DNA from: an uncultured Pelagibacteraceae bacterium | Lineage (GTDB): Bacteria > Pseudomonadota > Alphaproteobacteria > Pelagibacterales > Pelagibacteraceae | Length of the DNA: 64,000 nt | Assembly (NCBI GenBank): GCA_902615435.1 | Contig: CACMOZ010000003.1 | Span: 1-64,000 of the forward strand | Direction: 5' to 3' | In this document: piece by piece, positions 22,926 through 33,820 of the stretch | Layout of the letters: the number at the start of each line of letters is the position of its first letter | How positions within the stretch are numbered: position 1 is the stretch's first letter | The notes under the pieces: generated by a model | The model's input: only the letters and a program-made list of their open reading frames with translations | The model's database searches: none | What the model was told of the DNA's origin: nothing | Position numbers and translations under genes: made by a program

Positions 22926-23229
22926 AATTGGATTAGGTCATTATTTATCTCTAGGTGCAATAATATTTTTTCTAGGTGTAATCGGCATTTTTTTGAATAG
23001 AAAAAACGTAATAGTAATATTAATGTCTATTGAATTGATATTGTTATCAGTTAACATAAATCTAATATCATTCTCAATTTTTTCCGGAGATATAGTTGGA
23101 CAAATATTCACAATGTTAATTTTGACAGTGGCTGCAGCAGAAGCAGCAATAGGATTAGCAATAATTGTTATTTATTATAGAAACAGAGGTTCTATAAGAG
23201 TTGAAGATATCCATGGAATGAAAGGATAA
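22918..23229 (+). CDS. nuoK: NADH-quinone oxidoreductase subunit K
   Basis: Small 3-TM protein, [23 protein letters not shown] track uses TTG 22915; ATG 22918 preferred. Confidence 0.97.
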   Translation: MIEIGLGHYLSLGAIIFFLGVIGIFLNRKNVIVILMSIELILLSVNINLISFSIFSGDIVGQIFTMLILTVAAAEAAIGLAIIVIYYRNRGSIRVEDIHGMKG

Positions 23230-25137
23230 ATGGAATACGCTGTTATTTTTTTACCCTTAGTTGGATCCATACTGGGCTTTTTAGGAAAATCTTTAATTAA
23301 ATACTTTTCTGAAATCACAACAAGTTTATTTGTAAGTATATCAGCTGTGTTTTCAATAATTTTATTTTGGAATGGAATTCAAAATAACACATACGGAAAT
23401 TTTATAATATTTGAATGGATTAGTTCAGGAAATTTTGTTGCTAATTGGTCAATAAATATCGACCCTTTAAGTTCAGTGATGCTTGTAGTTGTCACTTTTG
23501 TTTCAGCTTTGGTACATATTTATTCCATTGGCTACATGAGCCATGATCCACACAAACCAAGATTTATGTCTTACTTATCATTATTTACATTTTCAATGTT
23601 AGTTCTTGTTGTATCAGATAACTTTCTGCAATTATTTTTTGGATGGGAGGGAGTAGGGTTATGTTCGTACCTATTAATTGGTTTTTGGTATAAAAAAGAA
23701 AGTGCAAATAATGCAGCCATTAAAGCTTTTATTGTAAACAGGGTAGGTGATTTTGGTTTAGCGATTGGAATTTTTCTAATATTTTATTATTTTGGTACGA
23801 TAAATTTTCAAGAAATCTTTGACTTAGCTCCAAAATTTATTGAAAAAAAATTAGTTTTTTTTGGTTTTGAATCAACTTTAATAACATTGATTTGTTTATT
23901 TTTATTTATCGGAGCGATGGGTAAATCAGCTCAATTTTTATTACATACTTGGTTACCTGATGCCATGGAAGGGCCCACACCAGTTTCAGCACTTATTCAC
24001 GCAGCTACAATGGTAACAGCTGGAGTGTTTTTAGTCGTACGATGTTCTCCGTTGTTTGAATATTCTCAAACCGCTTTGAATCTAGTTACAATAATTGGAA
24101 TGATCACAGCAATTTTTGCAGCATCTGTTGCCCTTGTTCAGAATGATATAAAAAAAATAGTTGCTTACTCAACTTGCAGCCAACTGGGTTACATGTTTTT
24201 TGCTGCAGGTGTAGGCGCGTATCATGTAGCAATGTTCCATTTATTCACCCATGCTTTTTTTAAAGCTTTATTATTTTTAGGTTCTGGGTCTGTCATTCAT
24301 GCGTTTAAAGATGAACAAGATATAAGGAATATGGGCGGTGTTAGAAAAAAACTCCCGTATACATATGTTTTCATGCTGATAGGAACTTTGGCGTTAACTG
24401 GATTTCCTTTTTTGTCTGGTTTTTACTCTAAAGATGCAATTATTGAGTTTGCTTACTTAAGAAATTCCTCTTTAGGGAATTATGCCGCAACTATTGGAAT
24501 TTTTACAGCTTTTTTAACTTCAATTTACTCTTGGAGATTATTTTTTAAAACATTTCACGGTCCATACAATAATTTGAAAGTACCAATCAATGAAACTCAC
24601 GAGTCTCCTTTTGTAATGTTAGGTCCGTTATTATTTTTAGCTATTGGTGCAATTTTCGCTGGTTATTTTTTTAAAACGTTATTTATTGGCGACCATAGCA
24701 ACGAATTTTGGAAATCATCAATATTTTTTTTAAATGAAATAAGACATGACCCGATACCTTTATGGTTTTTAATTTTAACACCAGTGTTAGTAGTAATTTC
24801 AATACCAATCTCATATTACTATTTTGTTTCTAATACAAAAATTTTTGAGGAATTTAAAAATACTAATTTACCACTTTATAATTTTTTACTTAATAAATGG
24901 TATATAGATGAATTATACGAATTATTATTTGTAAAGCCTGCTAAGAAAATTGGCTCTTTTTTCTGGAAAAAAGGTGACTTAGGTTTCATAGATAGGTTTG
25001 GCCCTGACGGTATTTCAAAATTAATAAAAAAACTTTCTGACAAAGCAGGTATTTTTCAAACAGGGTTTATATATGACTACGCTTTTGTAATGTTAATAGG
25101 TTTATCAATTCTACTTACTTATTTAATTTTAAATTAA
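23230..25137 (+). CDS. nuoL: NADH-quinone oxidoreductase subunit L
   Basis: 635 aa antiporter-like; GWEGVGLCSYLLIGFW, TWLPDAMEGPTPVSALIHAATMVTAG. Confidence 0.98.
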   Translation: MEYAVIFLPLVGSILGFLGKSLIKYFSEITTSLFVSISAVFSIILFWNGIQNNTYGNFIIFEWISSGNFVANWSINIDPLSSVMLVVVTFVSALVHIYSIGYMSHDPHKPRFMSYLSLFTFSMLVLVVSDNFLQLFFGWEGVGLCSYLLIGFWYKKESANNAAIKAFIVNRVGDFGLAIGIFLIFYYFGTINFQEIFDLAPKFIEKKLVFFGFESTLITLICLFLFIGAMGKSAQFLLHTWLPDAMEGPTPVSALIHAATMVTAGVFLVVRCSPLFEYSQTALNLVTIIGMITAIFAASVALVQNDIKKIVAYSTCSQLGYMFFAAGVGAYHVAMFHLFTHAFFKALLFLGSGSVIHAFKDEQDIRNMGGVRKKLPYTYVFMLIGTLALTGFPFLSGFYSKDAIIEFAYLRNSSLGNYAATIGIFTAFLTSIYSWRLFFKTFHGPYNNLKVPINETHESPFVMLGPLLFLAIGAIFAGYFFKTLFIGDHSNEFWKSSIFFLNEIRHDPIPLWFLILTPVLVVISIPISYYYFVSNTKIFEEFKNTNLPLYNFLLNKWYIDELYELLFVKPAKKIGSFFWKKGDLGFIDRFGPDGISKLIKKLSDKAGIFQTGFIYDYAFVMLIGLSILLTYLILN

Positions 25138-25140
25138 AAA

Positions 25141-26628
25141 ATGGACTTTCCTATTTTATCTACACTTATATTTTTACCATTGGTAAGTTCTCTCTTTATT
25201 TTCTTATCCAGAGGACAAAAAAACAACAATAGCGCAATTTACATTTCTTTATTTAGTAGTTTGGCAACATTAATATTGTCTTTATTCGTTTGGTATTCAA
25301 TGGATTATGCATCAGCAGATTTTCAATTCTTAGAGGAACAATCATGGATAAATGATTTCATTAAATTTAAACTTGGCATAGACGGAATTTCAATTCTCTT
25401 TATAGTCCTTACAACATTAATAACCCCTATTTGCATCATCTCGTGCATAAATAGTGTTAAAGATAGAGTTAAAGAGTTTTTAATAGCGATTTTGATATTA
25501 GAAACTTTTATGATCGGGGTTTTTTGCTCATTAGATTTAGTTGTATTTTATTTATTCTTTGAGGCTGGATTAATTCCAATGTTTTTAATCATTGGAGTAT
25601 GGGGTGGACCAAGAAGAGTATACTCAGCTTTTAAATTTTTTCTATTTACTCTATTGGGATCAGTTTTAATGCTTGTTGCTATTATTGCAATTTATTGGAT
25701 AACAGGAACAACTGACGTAACTCAAATTTATGAGATTAAAATACCAAAAGAATATCAAAACTTATTATGGTTAGCTTTTTTCAGTTCTTTTGCAGTTAAA
25801 ACACCAATGTGGCCCGTGCACACATGGTTGCCTGATGCTCATGTTGAAGCACCTACAGCTGGGTCAGTAATTCTAGCTGCAATACTTTTAAAAATGGCTG
25901 GATATGGTTTTTTAAGATTTTCACTGCCCATGTTTCCTCTGGCTTCAGAGTATTTTACACCATTAATTTTTACATTAAGTATAATTGCTATTATTTACAC
26001 CTCTTTAGTAGCCTTAATGCAAGATGATATGAAAAAATTAATTGCATATTCTTCAGTTGCGCATATGGGTTATGTGACTCTTGGAATATTTACATTTACC
26101 AAACAAGGAATTGAAGGGAGTATTTTTCAGATGATCAGCCATGGATTGATTTCAGCAGCACTTTTTCTTTGTGTGGGAGTAGTTTATGACAGATTACATT
26201 CCAGAATGATCAGTACATACGGTGGCCTAGTAAATTATTTACCAAAATATTCATTTTTATTTATAGTTTTTGCTTTAGCTGGATTAGGTCTCCCAGGAAC
26301 AACTGGTTTTTTGGGTGAATTTTTAGTTTTAACAGGAACATTTCAAAAGAATTATTTTGTAGCTATGCTAGCTACCTTTGGTGTTGTTCTTGGAGCGGCA
26401 TATATGCTTTGGCTCACAAAGAGAGTTATTTTCGGCGTTACTAAAAATGATCAAATTAAAAATTTAAAAGATGTAAATAAATCAGAGATGATTATGTTAG
26501 GTATATTAGCTTTACTAGTTATTTTATTTGGCTTTTATCCAGTTCCCTTAATGGAGACTTTAAACGTTTCAGTAGATAATTTAATTAATAATTATGAGAC
26601 AGATATAAAAATAATTAGTCTAAACTAA
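25141..26628 (+). CDS. nuoM: NADH-quinone oxidoreductase subunit M
   Basis: TPMWPVHTWLPDAHVEAPTAGSVILAAILLKMAGYG. Confidence 0.98.
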   Translation: MDFPILSTLIFLPLVSSLFIFLSRGQKNNNSAIYISLFSSLATLILSLFVWYSMDYASADFQFLEEQSWINDFIKFKLGIDGISILFIVLTTLITPICIISCINSVKDRVKEFLIAILILETFMIGVFCSLDLVVFYLFFEAGLIPMFLIIGVWGGPRRVYSAFKFFLFTLLGSVLMLVAIIAIYWITGTTDVTQIYEIKIPKEYQNLLWLAFFSSFAVKTPMWPVHTWLPDAHVEAPTAGSVILAAILLKMAGYGFLRFSLPMFPLASEYFTPLIFTLSIIAIIYTSLVALMQDDMKKLIAYSSVAHMGYVTLGIFTFTKQGIEGSIFQMISHGLISAALFLCVGVVYDRLHSRMISTYGGLVNYLPKYSFLFIVFALAGLGLPGTTGFLGEFLVLTGTFQKNYFVAMLATFGVVLGAAYMLWLTKRVIFGVTKNDQIKNLKDVNKSEMIMLGILALLVILFGFYPVPLMETLNVSVDNLINNYETDIKIISLN

Positions 26629-26629
26629 T

Positions 26630-28045
26630 ATGATAAATAACCTAAATATATTACTTCCAGAAATTTTTTTAACTTTATCCATATTTTCTATTTTGATGAT
26701 TGGCGTATTTGTTAAAAATAGTTTTAATTTAATTTTCAATCTAAGCTCATTAATAATTTTATTAACCATAGCCTTAATTTTAAATGGTTCGAATAACGTA
26801 GAAAAAATATTTTTAGAGAGCTTCACGAGAGACGCTTTTTCTAACTTTTTCAAAATTTTAATACTTGTCGCAAGCTTATTTGTACTAAATTCATCGAAAA
26901 ATTTTATTATAGATAAGAAGCTGGCAAAATTTGAATATCCAATAATAATATTGCTCTCAATTTTAGGCATGTTCTTTATGGTAAGTTCTAACGATATAAT
27001 ATTATTTTATTTAGGTTTGGAGTTACAATCATTATCACTATACATTTTAGCTTCAATTGATAGGGATAATTTAAAGTCATCTGAGTCTGGAATAAAGTAT
27101 TTTGTATTGAGCGCTCTATCATCAGGTTTGTTATTATACGGTTGCTCTTTATTATACGGTTTCTCAGGTTCTACTAATTTTGATTTAATTGCTGGTGAAC
27201 TAGGTAAAGATAATACTGGTGCAGTATTTGCAATGGTATTTATTCTAGTTGGTCTTGCATTTAAAGTTTCAGCTGTTCCTTTTCATATGTGGACCCCTGA
27301 TGTATATGAAGGAGCGCCAACATCCATAACAAGTTATTTTGCAGTAGTACCAAAAGTTGCTGGACTAGCAGTTTTGATTAAGTTTATGTTCATACCGTTT
27401 TCAAAAATATTAATGGAGTGGCAAACTATAATTATTTTTATATCAATAGCTTCAATGATTTTAGGTGCAGTTGCTGCAATTGGTCAAAAAAATATAAAAA
27501 GATTACTAGCTTATAGCTCAATAGGGCACATAGGTTATGCTTTAGCTGGTGTAGCAACAGGTGTGATCTCAGGCTATGAAAGTACAATAGTTTATATTTC
27601 TATTTATGTTGTAATGAATCTCGGTGCTTTTTCATGTTTGTATCTACTAAAAAAAGATGGCGAGTATAAAGAAAATATTTCTGATTTATCAGGAATTTCA
27701 AAAAAACATCCAATTTTAGCTTTATCATTTTTAGTAATATTATTTTCCTTAGCAGGCATTCCTCCACTTGGAGGATTTTTTGCTAAATTTTACGTCTTTA
27801 CTGCAGTGGTTGAACAAAAGATGTATGCCTTGGCAATAATAGGATTGCTAACCACTGTAATATCAGCTTTTTATTATCTTAAGATAATTAAGACTATTTA
27901 TTTTGACGATAGTATTATTAGTTTTGATAATACAAAGAATAAATTCGCTCAATTTTCAATTTTTATAAGCTGTAGTATTTTACTAACTTTCTTCCTATAC
28001 CCTTCGGTTTTGAGTAATGTAGTGGATACATTATTTTTGAATTAA
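26630..28045 (+). CDS. nuoN: NADH-quinone oxidoreductase subunit N
   Basis: FHMWTPDVYEGAPTSITSYFAVVPKVA. Confidence 0.97.
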   Translation: MINNLNILLPEIFLTLSIFSILMIGVFVKNSFNLIFNLSSLIILLTIALILNGSNNVEKIFLESFTRDAFSNFFKILILVASLFVLNSSKNFIIDKKLAKFEYPIIILLSILGMFFMVSSNDIILFYLGLELQSLSLYILASIDRDNLKSSESGIKYFVLSALSSGLLLYGCSLLYGFSGSTNFDLIAGELGKDNTGAVFAMVFILVGLAFKVSAVPFHMWTPDVYEGAPTSITSYFAVVPKVAGLAVLIKFMFIPFSKILMEWQTIIIFISIASMILGAVAAIGQKNIKRLLAYSSIGHIGYALAGVATGVISGYESTIVYISIYVVMNLGAFSCLYLLKKDGEYKENISDLSGISKKHPILALSFLVILFSLAGIPPLGGFFAKFYVFTAVVEQKMYALAIIGLLTTVISAFYYLKIIKTIYFDDSIISFDNTKNKFAQFSIFISCSILLTFFLYPSVLSNVVDTLFLN

Positions 28046-28614
28046 TGAAATTGAGATCACTTAAATTTAAGAGTGTTAAAAGTACAAATGATACTGCCCT
28101 AATGCTTATAAAAAAAGATAATATTAAACCTTCAATAATCTTATCAGAGCGTCAGACAAAAGGCAGAGGCACTATGGGTAAAAAATGGATTTCACAAAAA
28201 GGAAATTTATTTTTAAGTATTTTTTTCGATATAAGTAAAAAGAAAATAAATTTTAAGAAATTTGCAATTTTAAATGCATATTTGCTAAAAAGTATTTTAG
28301 CTAAAAAATTTTCAAATAAAATAAAGATCAAATGGCCTAACGACCTTTTGTTCAAAAAAAAAAAAATTTGTGGAATTTTGCAAGAGACTATTATTAATGC
28401 AGGAAAAAAATTTTTAATAGTTGGAATTGGAATAAATACTAATTTAGATCCAAAAAACACTAATTTTCCATCTACTTCGTTGAAAAATATTACAAATAAA
28501 AATGTAGATAATAAAAAACTATTTATTATGATTAAAAAAAATTATGAAAAATTCTTAATTAAAGTTAATCAAAATTCATTTTCAGAGCTAAAAAAATTTA
28601 CAAAAAAAATATGA
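28045..28614 (+). CDS. birA: Biotin--[acetyl-CoA-carboxylase] ligase, catalytic domain only
   Basis: 189 aa; KSTNDTA, ERQTKGRGTMGKKWISQKGNLFLS, KWPNDLL, VGIGINTN. Confidence 0.94.
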   Translation: MKLRSLKFKSVKSTNDTALMLIKKDNIKPSIILSERQTKGRGTMGKKWISQKGNLFLSIFFDISKKKINFKKFAILNAYLLKSILAKKFSNKIKIKWPNDLLFKKKKICGILQETIINAGKKFLIVGIGINTNLDPKNTNFPSTSLKNITNKNVDNKKLFIMIKKNYEKFLIKVNQNSFSELKKFTKKI

Positions 28615-29357
28615 AATATTTAATTGGTGATATAGGAAATACTTCAACAAAAATTTGTATTTTGAATAAAAAATTTCAAATTTTAAGATCGTATAATTTT
28701 GAAACTATAAAGATGTATAGAAGCAATCTTTTAAAGAAAATTATTAGAAAAAAAACTAACAAAAATATAAATTCAGTTTTTCTATTTTCAAGTGTTGTAC
28801 CACAAGTATTTATAAATATTAAAAAGAGTTTAAAGACGACAAAATTTAAAATTTTAGAAATTAAGAATTTAAAAATAAATAAAATAATTAAAATTAACAT
28901 TAAAAATAAAAAAAATTTAGGATCAGATAGAATAGCCAATGCAATTGGTGTAAAAAAATTAAAAAATTGCTTAATTATAGATTTTGGAACTGCAACAACG
29001 TTTGATGTTATTAAAAACGGTATTTATGAGGGAGGGGTAATTGCTCCTGGCGTAAATCTTTCCATAAAAAATTTAAGTCAAGAAACTGCTTTACTTCCTA
29101 AAATTAATTTAAAAAGTCATCAAAAAAGCTATGGGAAAAATACAAACGAAGCTCTGAACGCTGGTTTTGTATGGGGATACGAGGGTTTAATAAATAATAT
29201 TATAGATAAAATAATCTCTAGAAGTAAAATAAAATACAAAATTTTACTTACTGGCGGATATGCAAACTTTTTTAAGAAAATGATTAAAAAAAAAGTAGTT
29301 ATTGACCAAGATATAACTATTAAAGGAATAGCAAATGCTTATAAAGAATTAGTATGA
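28611..29357 (+). CDS. coaX: Type III pantothenate kinase
   Basis: GDIGNTSTK, GSDRIANAIG, IDFGTATTFDV, EGGVIAPGVNLS. Confidence 0.95.
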   Translation: MKYLIGDIGNTSTKICILNKKFQILRSYNFETIKMYRSNLLKKIIRKKTNKNINSVFLFSSVVPQVFINIKKSLKTTKFKILEIKNLKINKIIKINIKNKKNLGSDRIANAIGVKKLKNCLIIDFGTATTFDVIKNGIYEGGVIAPGVNLSIKNLSQETALLPKINLKSHQKSYGKNTNEALNAGFVWGYEGLINNIIDKIISRSKIKYKILLTGGYANFFKKMIKKKVVIDQDITIKGIANAYKELV

Positions 29358-31015
29358 GTAAAGAAAAATTAATTTTTTGTCCTTTAGGTGGATCTGGAGA
29401 AATAGGTGGTAATATGAACTTATACGCCTATGGAGAAGAAGATAATCAAAAATGGATAATAGTTGATATGGGCGTTTCTTTTGCCGATGACTCAGTTCCT
29501 GGTGTTGATTTAATAATGCCAGACGCAGGATTTATAATAGATAAAAAAGATGACCTACTTGGGATAATTTTAACGCATGCTCACGAGGATCACATTGGAG
29601 CCGTTGCTCATATTTGGCCTAATTTAAATTGTAAGATTTATGCAACCCCATTCACTGCTGCATTAATTCTAGAGAAATTTAAGGAAAAAAAAATTGATAT
29701 ATCATCTTATTTAAATGTCGTGCCTTTAAATAGTAAAATTAAACTTGGAGAATTTGATATCGACTTTGTAACTTTAACTCATTCTATTTTGGAGCCAAAC
29801 GGATTAAGTATCAAAACTCCACTTGGTACAATTCTTCACACCGGTGATTGGAAAATTGATCCGAATCCATTAATTGGGAGTCAAATAGACGAAAAAAAAC
29901 TAAAATCCATCGGTGAAAGTGGAGTATCTGCAATGATCTGTGATTCAACAAACATTTTTAGCCCCGGAAGATCAGGCTCAGAGTCTGATGTGCGAGACAG
30001 TTTATTAAGAATTATGGAAATTAAAACTAATAGAATTTTAGTAACTTCTTTTGCATCTAATGTGGCAAGAATGGAGTCCATATTTTATTGTGCAAAAAAA
30101 ACAGGACGAAATATTTGTTTGGTTGGGCGATCAATGCAAAGAATATATAAAGCAGCAAGAAAGTGCGGCTATCTTAAGGGCTTAATTGAGCCTTTAGAAC
30201 CAAGAGATGCAAAAAAAGTTCCAAAAAATAGAATTTTATATTTAGCAACTGGAAGTCAAGGGGAGCCAATGGGAGCAATGAACAGAATAATTAATGGCGT
30301 TCACCCAGATGTTTTTATGGAAGGTGGCGATTGTGTAATTTTTTCGTCTAAAATTATACCTGGTAACGAAAAAAAATTATATTCAATACAAAATTTAATT
30401 GTAAAAAATAAGATGGAGATAATAAGCGAAGAAAATGCTTTTGTACATGTCTCTGGTCATCCTAATCGGGATGATTTAAAGGATATGTATAAATGGGTTA
30501 AGCCTCAGTGTGTTATTCCAGTCCATGGTGAACATCGACATATGGCTGAGCATGTTTTATTTGCAAAAGAAATGCAAGTTCCAAAAACTTTATTAATAGA
30601 AAATGGAGATATTATAAAGTTATTACCTGGAGATAAGCCTGAAATTATAGATAAAGCACCATCTGGTAAAATTTACTTAGACGGAACTATTAATGTTGAA
30701 ACTGACTCTCAATCGATTAAAGATAGAAAAAATCTATCAATTAATGGATATCTAGAAATTACACTTTTGGTATCCAATAACGGAAAAATAAAAAAACCAA
30801 TTATTTCATTTAAAGGCATTCCTGAAAAAGAAAATTCAGAGCATTTTATTTTTGATATGGAAGATGAAATTTTTAATATTTGTAGAACTTTTTCTCTTGA
30901 TAATAAAAACCAACAGAAAAATCTTATTGAGACAATAAAACAAAACTGTAAAAGAATCGTTAGAGAAAAAACAGGAAAGAAACCTTTCACGAATATTAAT
31001 ATAGCGAGAATTTAG
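29354..31015 (+). CDS. rnj: Ribonuclease J
   Basis: 553 aa metallo-beta-lactamase/beta-CASP; GGSGEIGGNMNLY, LTHAHEDHIGA, HTGDWKIDP, VHVSGHPNRDDLKDMYKWVKPQCVIPVHGEHRHM. Confidence 0.96.
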   Translation: MSKEKLIFCPLGGSGEIGGNMNLYAYGEEDNQKWIIVDMGVSFADDSVPGVDLIMPDAGFIIDKKDDLLGIILTHAHEDHIGAVAHIWPNLNCKIYATPFTAALILEKFKEKKIDISSYLNVVPLNSKIKLGEFDIDFVTLTHSILEPNGLSIKTPLGTILHTGDWKIDPNPLIGSQIDEKKLKSIGESGVSAMICDSTNIFSPGRSGSESDVRDSLLRIMEIKTNRILVTSFASNVARMESIFYCAKKTGRNICLVGRSMQRIYKAARKCGYLKGLIEPLEPRDAKKVPKNRILYLATGSQGEPMGAMNRIINGVHPDVFMEGGDCVIFSSKIIPGNEKKLYSIQNLIVKNKMEIISEENAFVHVSGHPNRDDLKDMYKWVKPQCVIPVHGEHRHMAEHVLFAKEMQVPKTLLIENGDIIKLLPGDKPEIIDKAPSGKIYLDGTINVETDSQSIKDRKNLSINGYLEITLLVSNNGKIKKPIISFKGIPEKENSEHFIFDMEDEIFNICRTFSLDNKNQQKNLIETIKQNCKRIVREKTGKKPFTNINIARI

Positions 31016-31269
31016 TGGGAATTACTGGCTCTATAATAGTCTATGTGATAATTTGGTGGATAATTTTTTTTTCTGTATTACCCTTCGGAATCCAATCAAA
31101 TAAAGAAAAATTTAGAGAAAAAATTGAGGGGATAGATCCAGGAGCCCCAAAAAATCCTAAAATAGCAAAAAAATTTTTAATTACTACGATAATTACTTCA
31201 ATAATTTTTATTGTAATATATTATCTAGTGGAGTTTGATTTGTTAAATTTAAGAAAATATTTACAATAA
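31015..31269 (+). CDS. DUF1467 family small membrane protein
   Basis: 84 aa, two TM segments, ..VYVIIWWIIFFSVLPFG; GTG start overlapping the rnj stop; conserved alphaproteobacterial position before proS. Confidence 0.85.
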   Translation: MGITGSIIVYVIIWWIIFFSVLPFGIQSNKEKFREKIEGIDPGAPKNPKIAKKFLITTIITSIIFIVIYYLVEFDLLNLRKYLQ

Positions 31270-32583
31270 ATGTACTTATCAAAATTATTTATTCCAATAA
31301 CTAAAGATTTACCTGCTGAGGCAAAAATAAAGTCTCACCAATTAATGTTACAAGTTGGAATGATCAAACAATCCTCTGCAGGAATTTACTCTTGGTTACC
31401 ATTAGGGTTTAAAGTCATGAAAAAAATTGAACAAATAGTTAGAGAAGAACAAAATTCTATTGGAGCTCAAGAGATGTTAATGCCAACTATTCAGTCAGCA
31501 GAAATTTGGAGAGAGAGTGGTAGGTATGATGATTATGGGGAAGAAATGTTAAGAATTAAAGATAGACAGGGAAGAGAAATGCTTTACGGGCCTACAAATG
31601 AAGAATTAATTACTGATGTTTTTAGAACAAGCATTAAATCATATAAATTACTTCCACAAATTTTATACCATATACAATGGAAGTTTCGAGACGAGATAAG
31701 ACCAAGATTTGGTGTCATGAGGTGTAAAGAATTTTTTATGAAAGATGCATATTCATTTGATCTAACAGACGAAGATGCAAAAAAATCATATAATAAAATG
31801 TTTTTTTCATATTTAAAAACTTTTAATAGACTAGGTTTAAAAGCTATACCTATGGCTGCAGATACAGGTCCAATCGGCGGTGATCTTTCCCATGAATTTA
31901 TTATTTTAGCAGAAACTGGTGAGAGTCAAATATTTGCTGATAAACGAATATTTGAAATAAATTTAGATAAATATGATTTTAGCAACTCTTCCCTCACACA
32001 AATGAGGAAAGATTTTACAGACTTTTATGCTGTAACTGACGAAAAATTTGATAAAGAAAGATTCAATCAAGAAGTAACCAAAAATAATCAAATTAAAACA
32101 AAAGGTATCGAAGTCGGCCATATATTTTATTTTGGTGATAAATATTCAAAGCCGTTGAATTGTTTAATAGATGACAAAAGTGGAAAAAAAATTTCTGTAA
32201 AAATGGGATCTTATGGTATTGGAGTATCAAGGCTTGTGGCTGCAACAATAGAGGCGAATTATAATAATGGTATTATGAAATGGCCAAAGTCAATATCCCC
32301 TTTTGATGTTGTTATTATACCAAGTATAAATAAAAATAATAAAGAAAACTTACAAAAAGCTGAGAAAATATATCGTGAGTTAAAAAAACAAAATATTGAC
32401 GTATTGTTAGACGATGTTGATGAGAATATGTCAAATAAATTTAAAAAACATGACTTAATAGGAATTCCTTTTCAAATTATTATTGGTTCCAAATCTTTGG
32501 AAAATAAATTTGAGTTTAAAGAATTGAATTCTAAAATAGAAATATTAAGTCTAGATAAAATTAAATCTAAACTCAAAAAATAA
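31270..32583 (+). CDS. proS: Prolyl-tRNA synthetase (short form)
   Basis: 437 aa; SAGIYSWLPLGFKVMKKIE, class II motifs, RDEIRPRFGVMRCKEFFMKDAYSF. Confidence 0.97.
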   Translation: MYLSKLFIPITKDLPAEAKIKSHQLMLQVGMIKQSSAGIYSWLPLGFKVMKKIEQIVREEQNSIGAQEMLMPTIQSAEIWRESGRYDDYGEEMLRIKDRQGREMLYGPTNEELITDVFRTSIKSYKLLPQILYHIQWKFRDEIRPRFGVMRCKEFFMKDAYSFDLTDEDAKKSYNKMFFSYLKTFNRLGLKAIPMAADTGPIGGDLSHEFIILAETGESQIFADKRIFEINLDKYDFSNSSLTQMRKDFTDFYAVTDEKFDKERFNQEVTKNNQIKTKGIEVGHIFYFGDKYSKPLNCLIDDKSGKKISVKMGSYGIGVSRLVAATIEANYNNGIMKWPKSISPFDVVIIPSINKNNKENLQKAEKIYRELKKQNIDVLLDDVDENMSNKFKKHDLIGIPFQIIIGSKSLENKFEFKELNSKIEILSLDKIKSKLKK

Positions 32584-32587
32584 AACA

Positions 32588-33820
32588 TTGTTCACAAAAG
32601 TAGAAAGACTAATTTCATCAAGAAATCTTAAACCAAAGAAAAAAGAAGGTTTTTTGAAAATTATTTCTATTTTCTCTTTCTTAGGAATAATGCTTGGTGT
32701 CGCAATTCTAATCATTGTGATGTCTGTAATGAATGGTTTTAAAACTGATCTTACAAAAAAAATTTTAGGTTTAAATCCTCATATTGTGATTCAATCTAAT
32801 GGTTTTGTTATTGAAGATCTTTTTATTTCAAAAATAAAAGAAAAATTTAAAGGTATCTCTATAAGCAAATCTTATTCAGGAGAAGGAGTAGTAATTATAA
32901 ACGAAAAAGCAAAAGGAATTGTTTTTAAAGGTGTAAATATCAAAGAAAAAAAAATTAAAGATTTTTTTGATAAAAATATAGTGAGCGGCAATATAAAAGA
33001 ATTTAAAAAGAAAAGTATATTTATAGGATCTGAACTTGCCTTTGATCTTAATTTAAACGATGGAGACAAAATAAACTTAATGTCATCTGCTTTTGTTTCT
33101 ACGCCGTTGGGAAAATTGCCAAAACAAGAAAATTTTACAGTAGCTGGAACATTTAATACTGGATTTGTCGAATTTGATCAGAATGTTATTTTCTTAAATT
33201 TAGAAGACTCTTTGTCAATTTTTGATAAAGAGAGTAATGATCAAAATTTAGAAATTTATTTGGACGATCCTTTAAAAGCTAATTTTTATAAACAAGAGAT
33301 TCAAGAATTAAATCAAAATTATTTTATCTATACTTGGGCTGATTTAAATAAATCTTTGTTCAGTGCACTTAAAGTTGAAAGAAACGTTATGTTTATAATA
33401 TTAACCTTAATAGTCATTGTAGCTGCGTTTAATATAATATCTGGCCTTACTATCTTGATAAAGAATAAGACTAAAGAAATAGCAATTTTAAAAACCTTAG
33501 GTTTAAATAATACTTCTATAAAAAAATCCTTTTTCTTGACTGGGTTTACAATAGGTTTTTTTGCAACAATTACAGGTATTATTTTTGGAGTGATATTTTC
33601 TTTAAATATTGAAAAAGTAAGAATATTTCTTTCTACAGTTTTTAACTTTGAGATATTTCCTAGTGATATATATTTTTTAGAAAAGTTACCAAGTGAGATA
33701 AATTTTTATTCAATTTTTGTAATTTTTATTCTCTCGCTATTAGTTTCAGCTATTGCTTCTTATATACCTGCTAGACACATCTCAAAAATGAAAACATTTA
33801 GAGCTCTAAAATATGAATAA
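32588..33820 (+). CDS. Lipoprotein-releasing ABC transporter permease (LolC/LolE family)
   Basis: 410 aa; VMSVMNGFKTDLTKKILGLNPHIVI, MacB/FtsX-type C-terminal TMs; TTG start; paired with LolD. Confidence 0.94.
   Translation: MFTKVERLISSRNLKPKKKEGFLKIISIFSFLGIMLGVAILIIVMSVMNGFKTDLTKKILGLNPHIVIQSNGFVIEDLFISKIKEKFKGISISKSYSGEGVVIINEKAKGIVFKGVNIKEKKIKDFFDKNIVSGNIKEFKKKSIFIGSELAFDLNLNDGDKINLMSSAFVSTPLGKLPKQENFTVAGTFNTGFVEFDQNVIFLNLEDSLSIFDKESNDQNLEIYLDDPLKANFYKQEIQELNQNYFIYTWADLNKSLFSALKVERNVMFIILTLIVIVAAFNIISGLTILIKNKTKEIAILKTLGLNNTSIKKSFFLTGFTIGFFATITGIIFGVIFSLNIEKVRIFLSTVFNFEIFPSDIYFLEKLPSEINFYSIFVIFILSLLVSAIASYIPARHISKMKTFRALKYE

Noticed and set aside
26620-26970. 116-aa minus-strand ORF overlapping nuoN
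   Set aside because: Antisense to conserved nuoN; no recognisable domain
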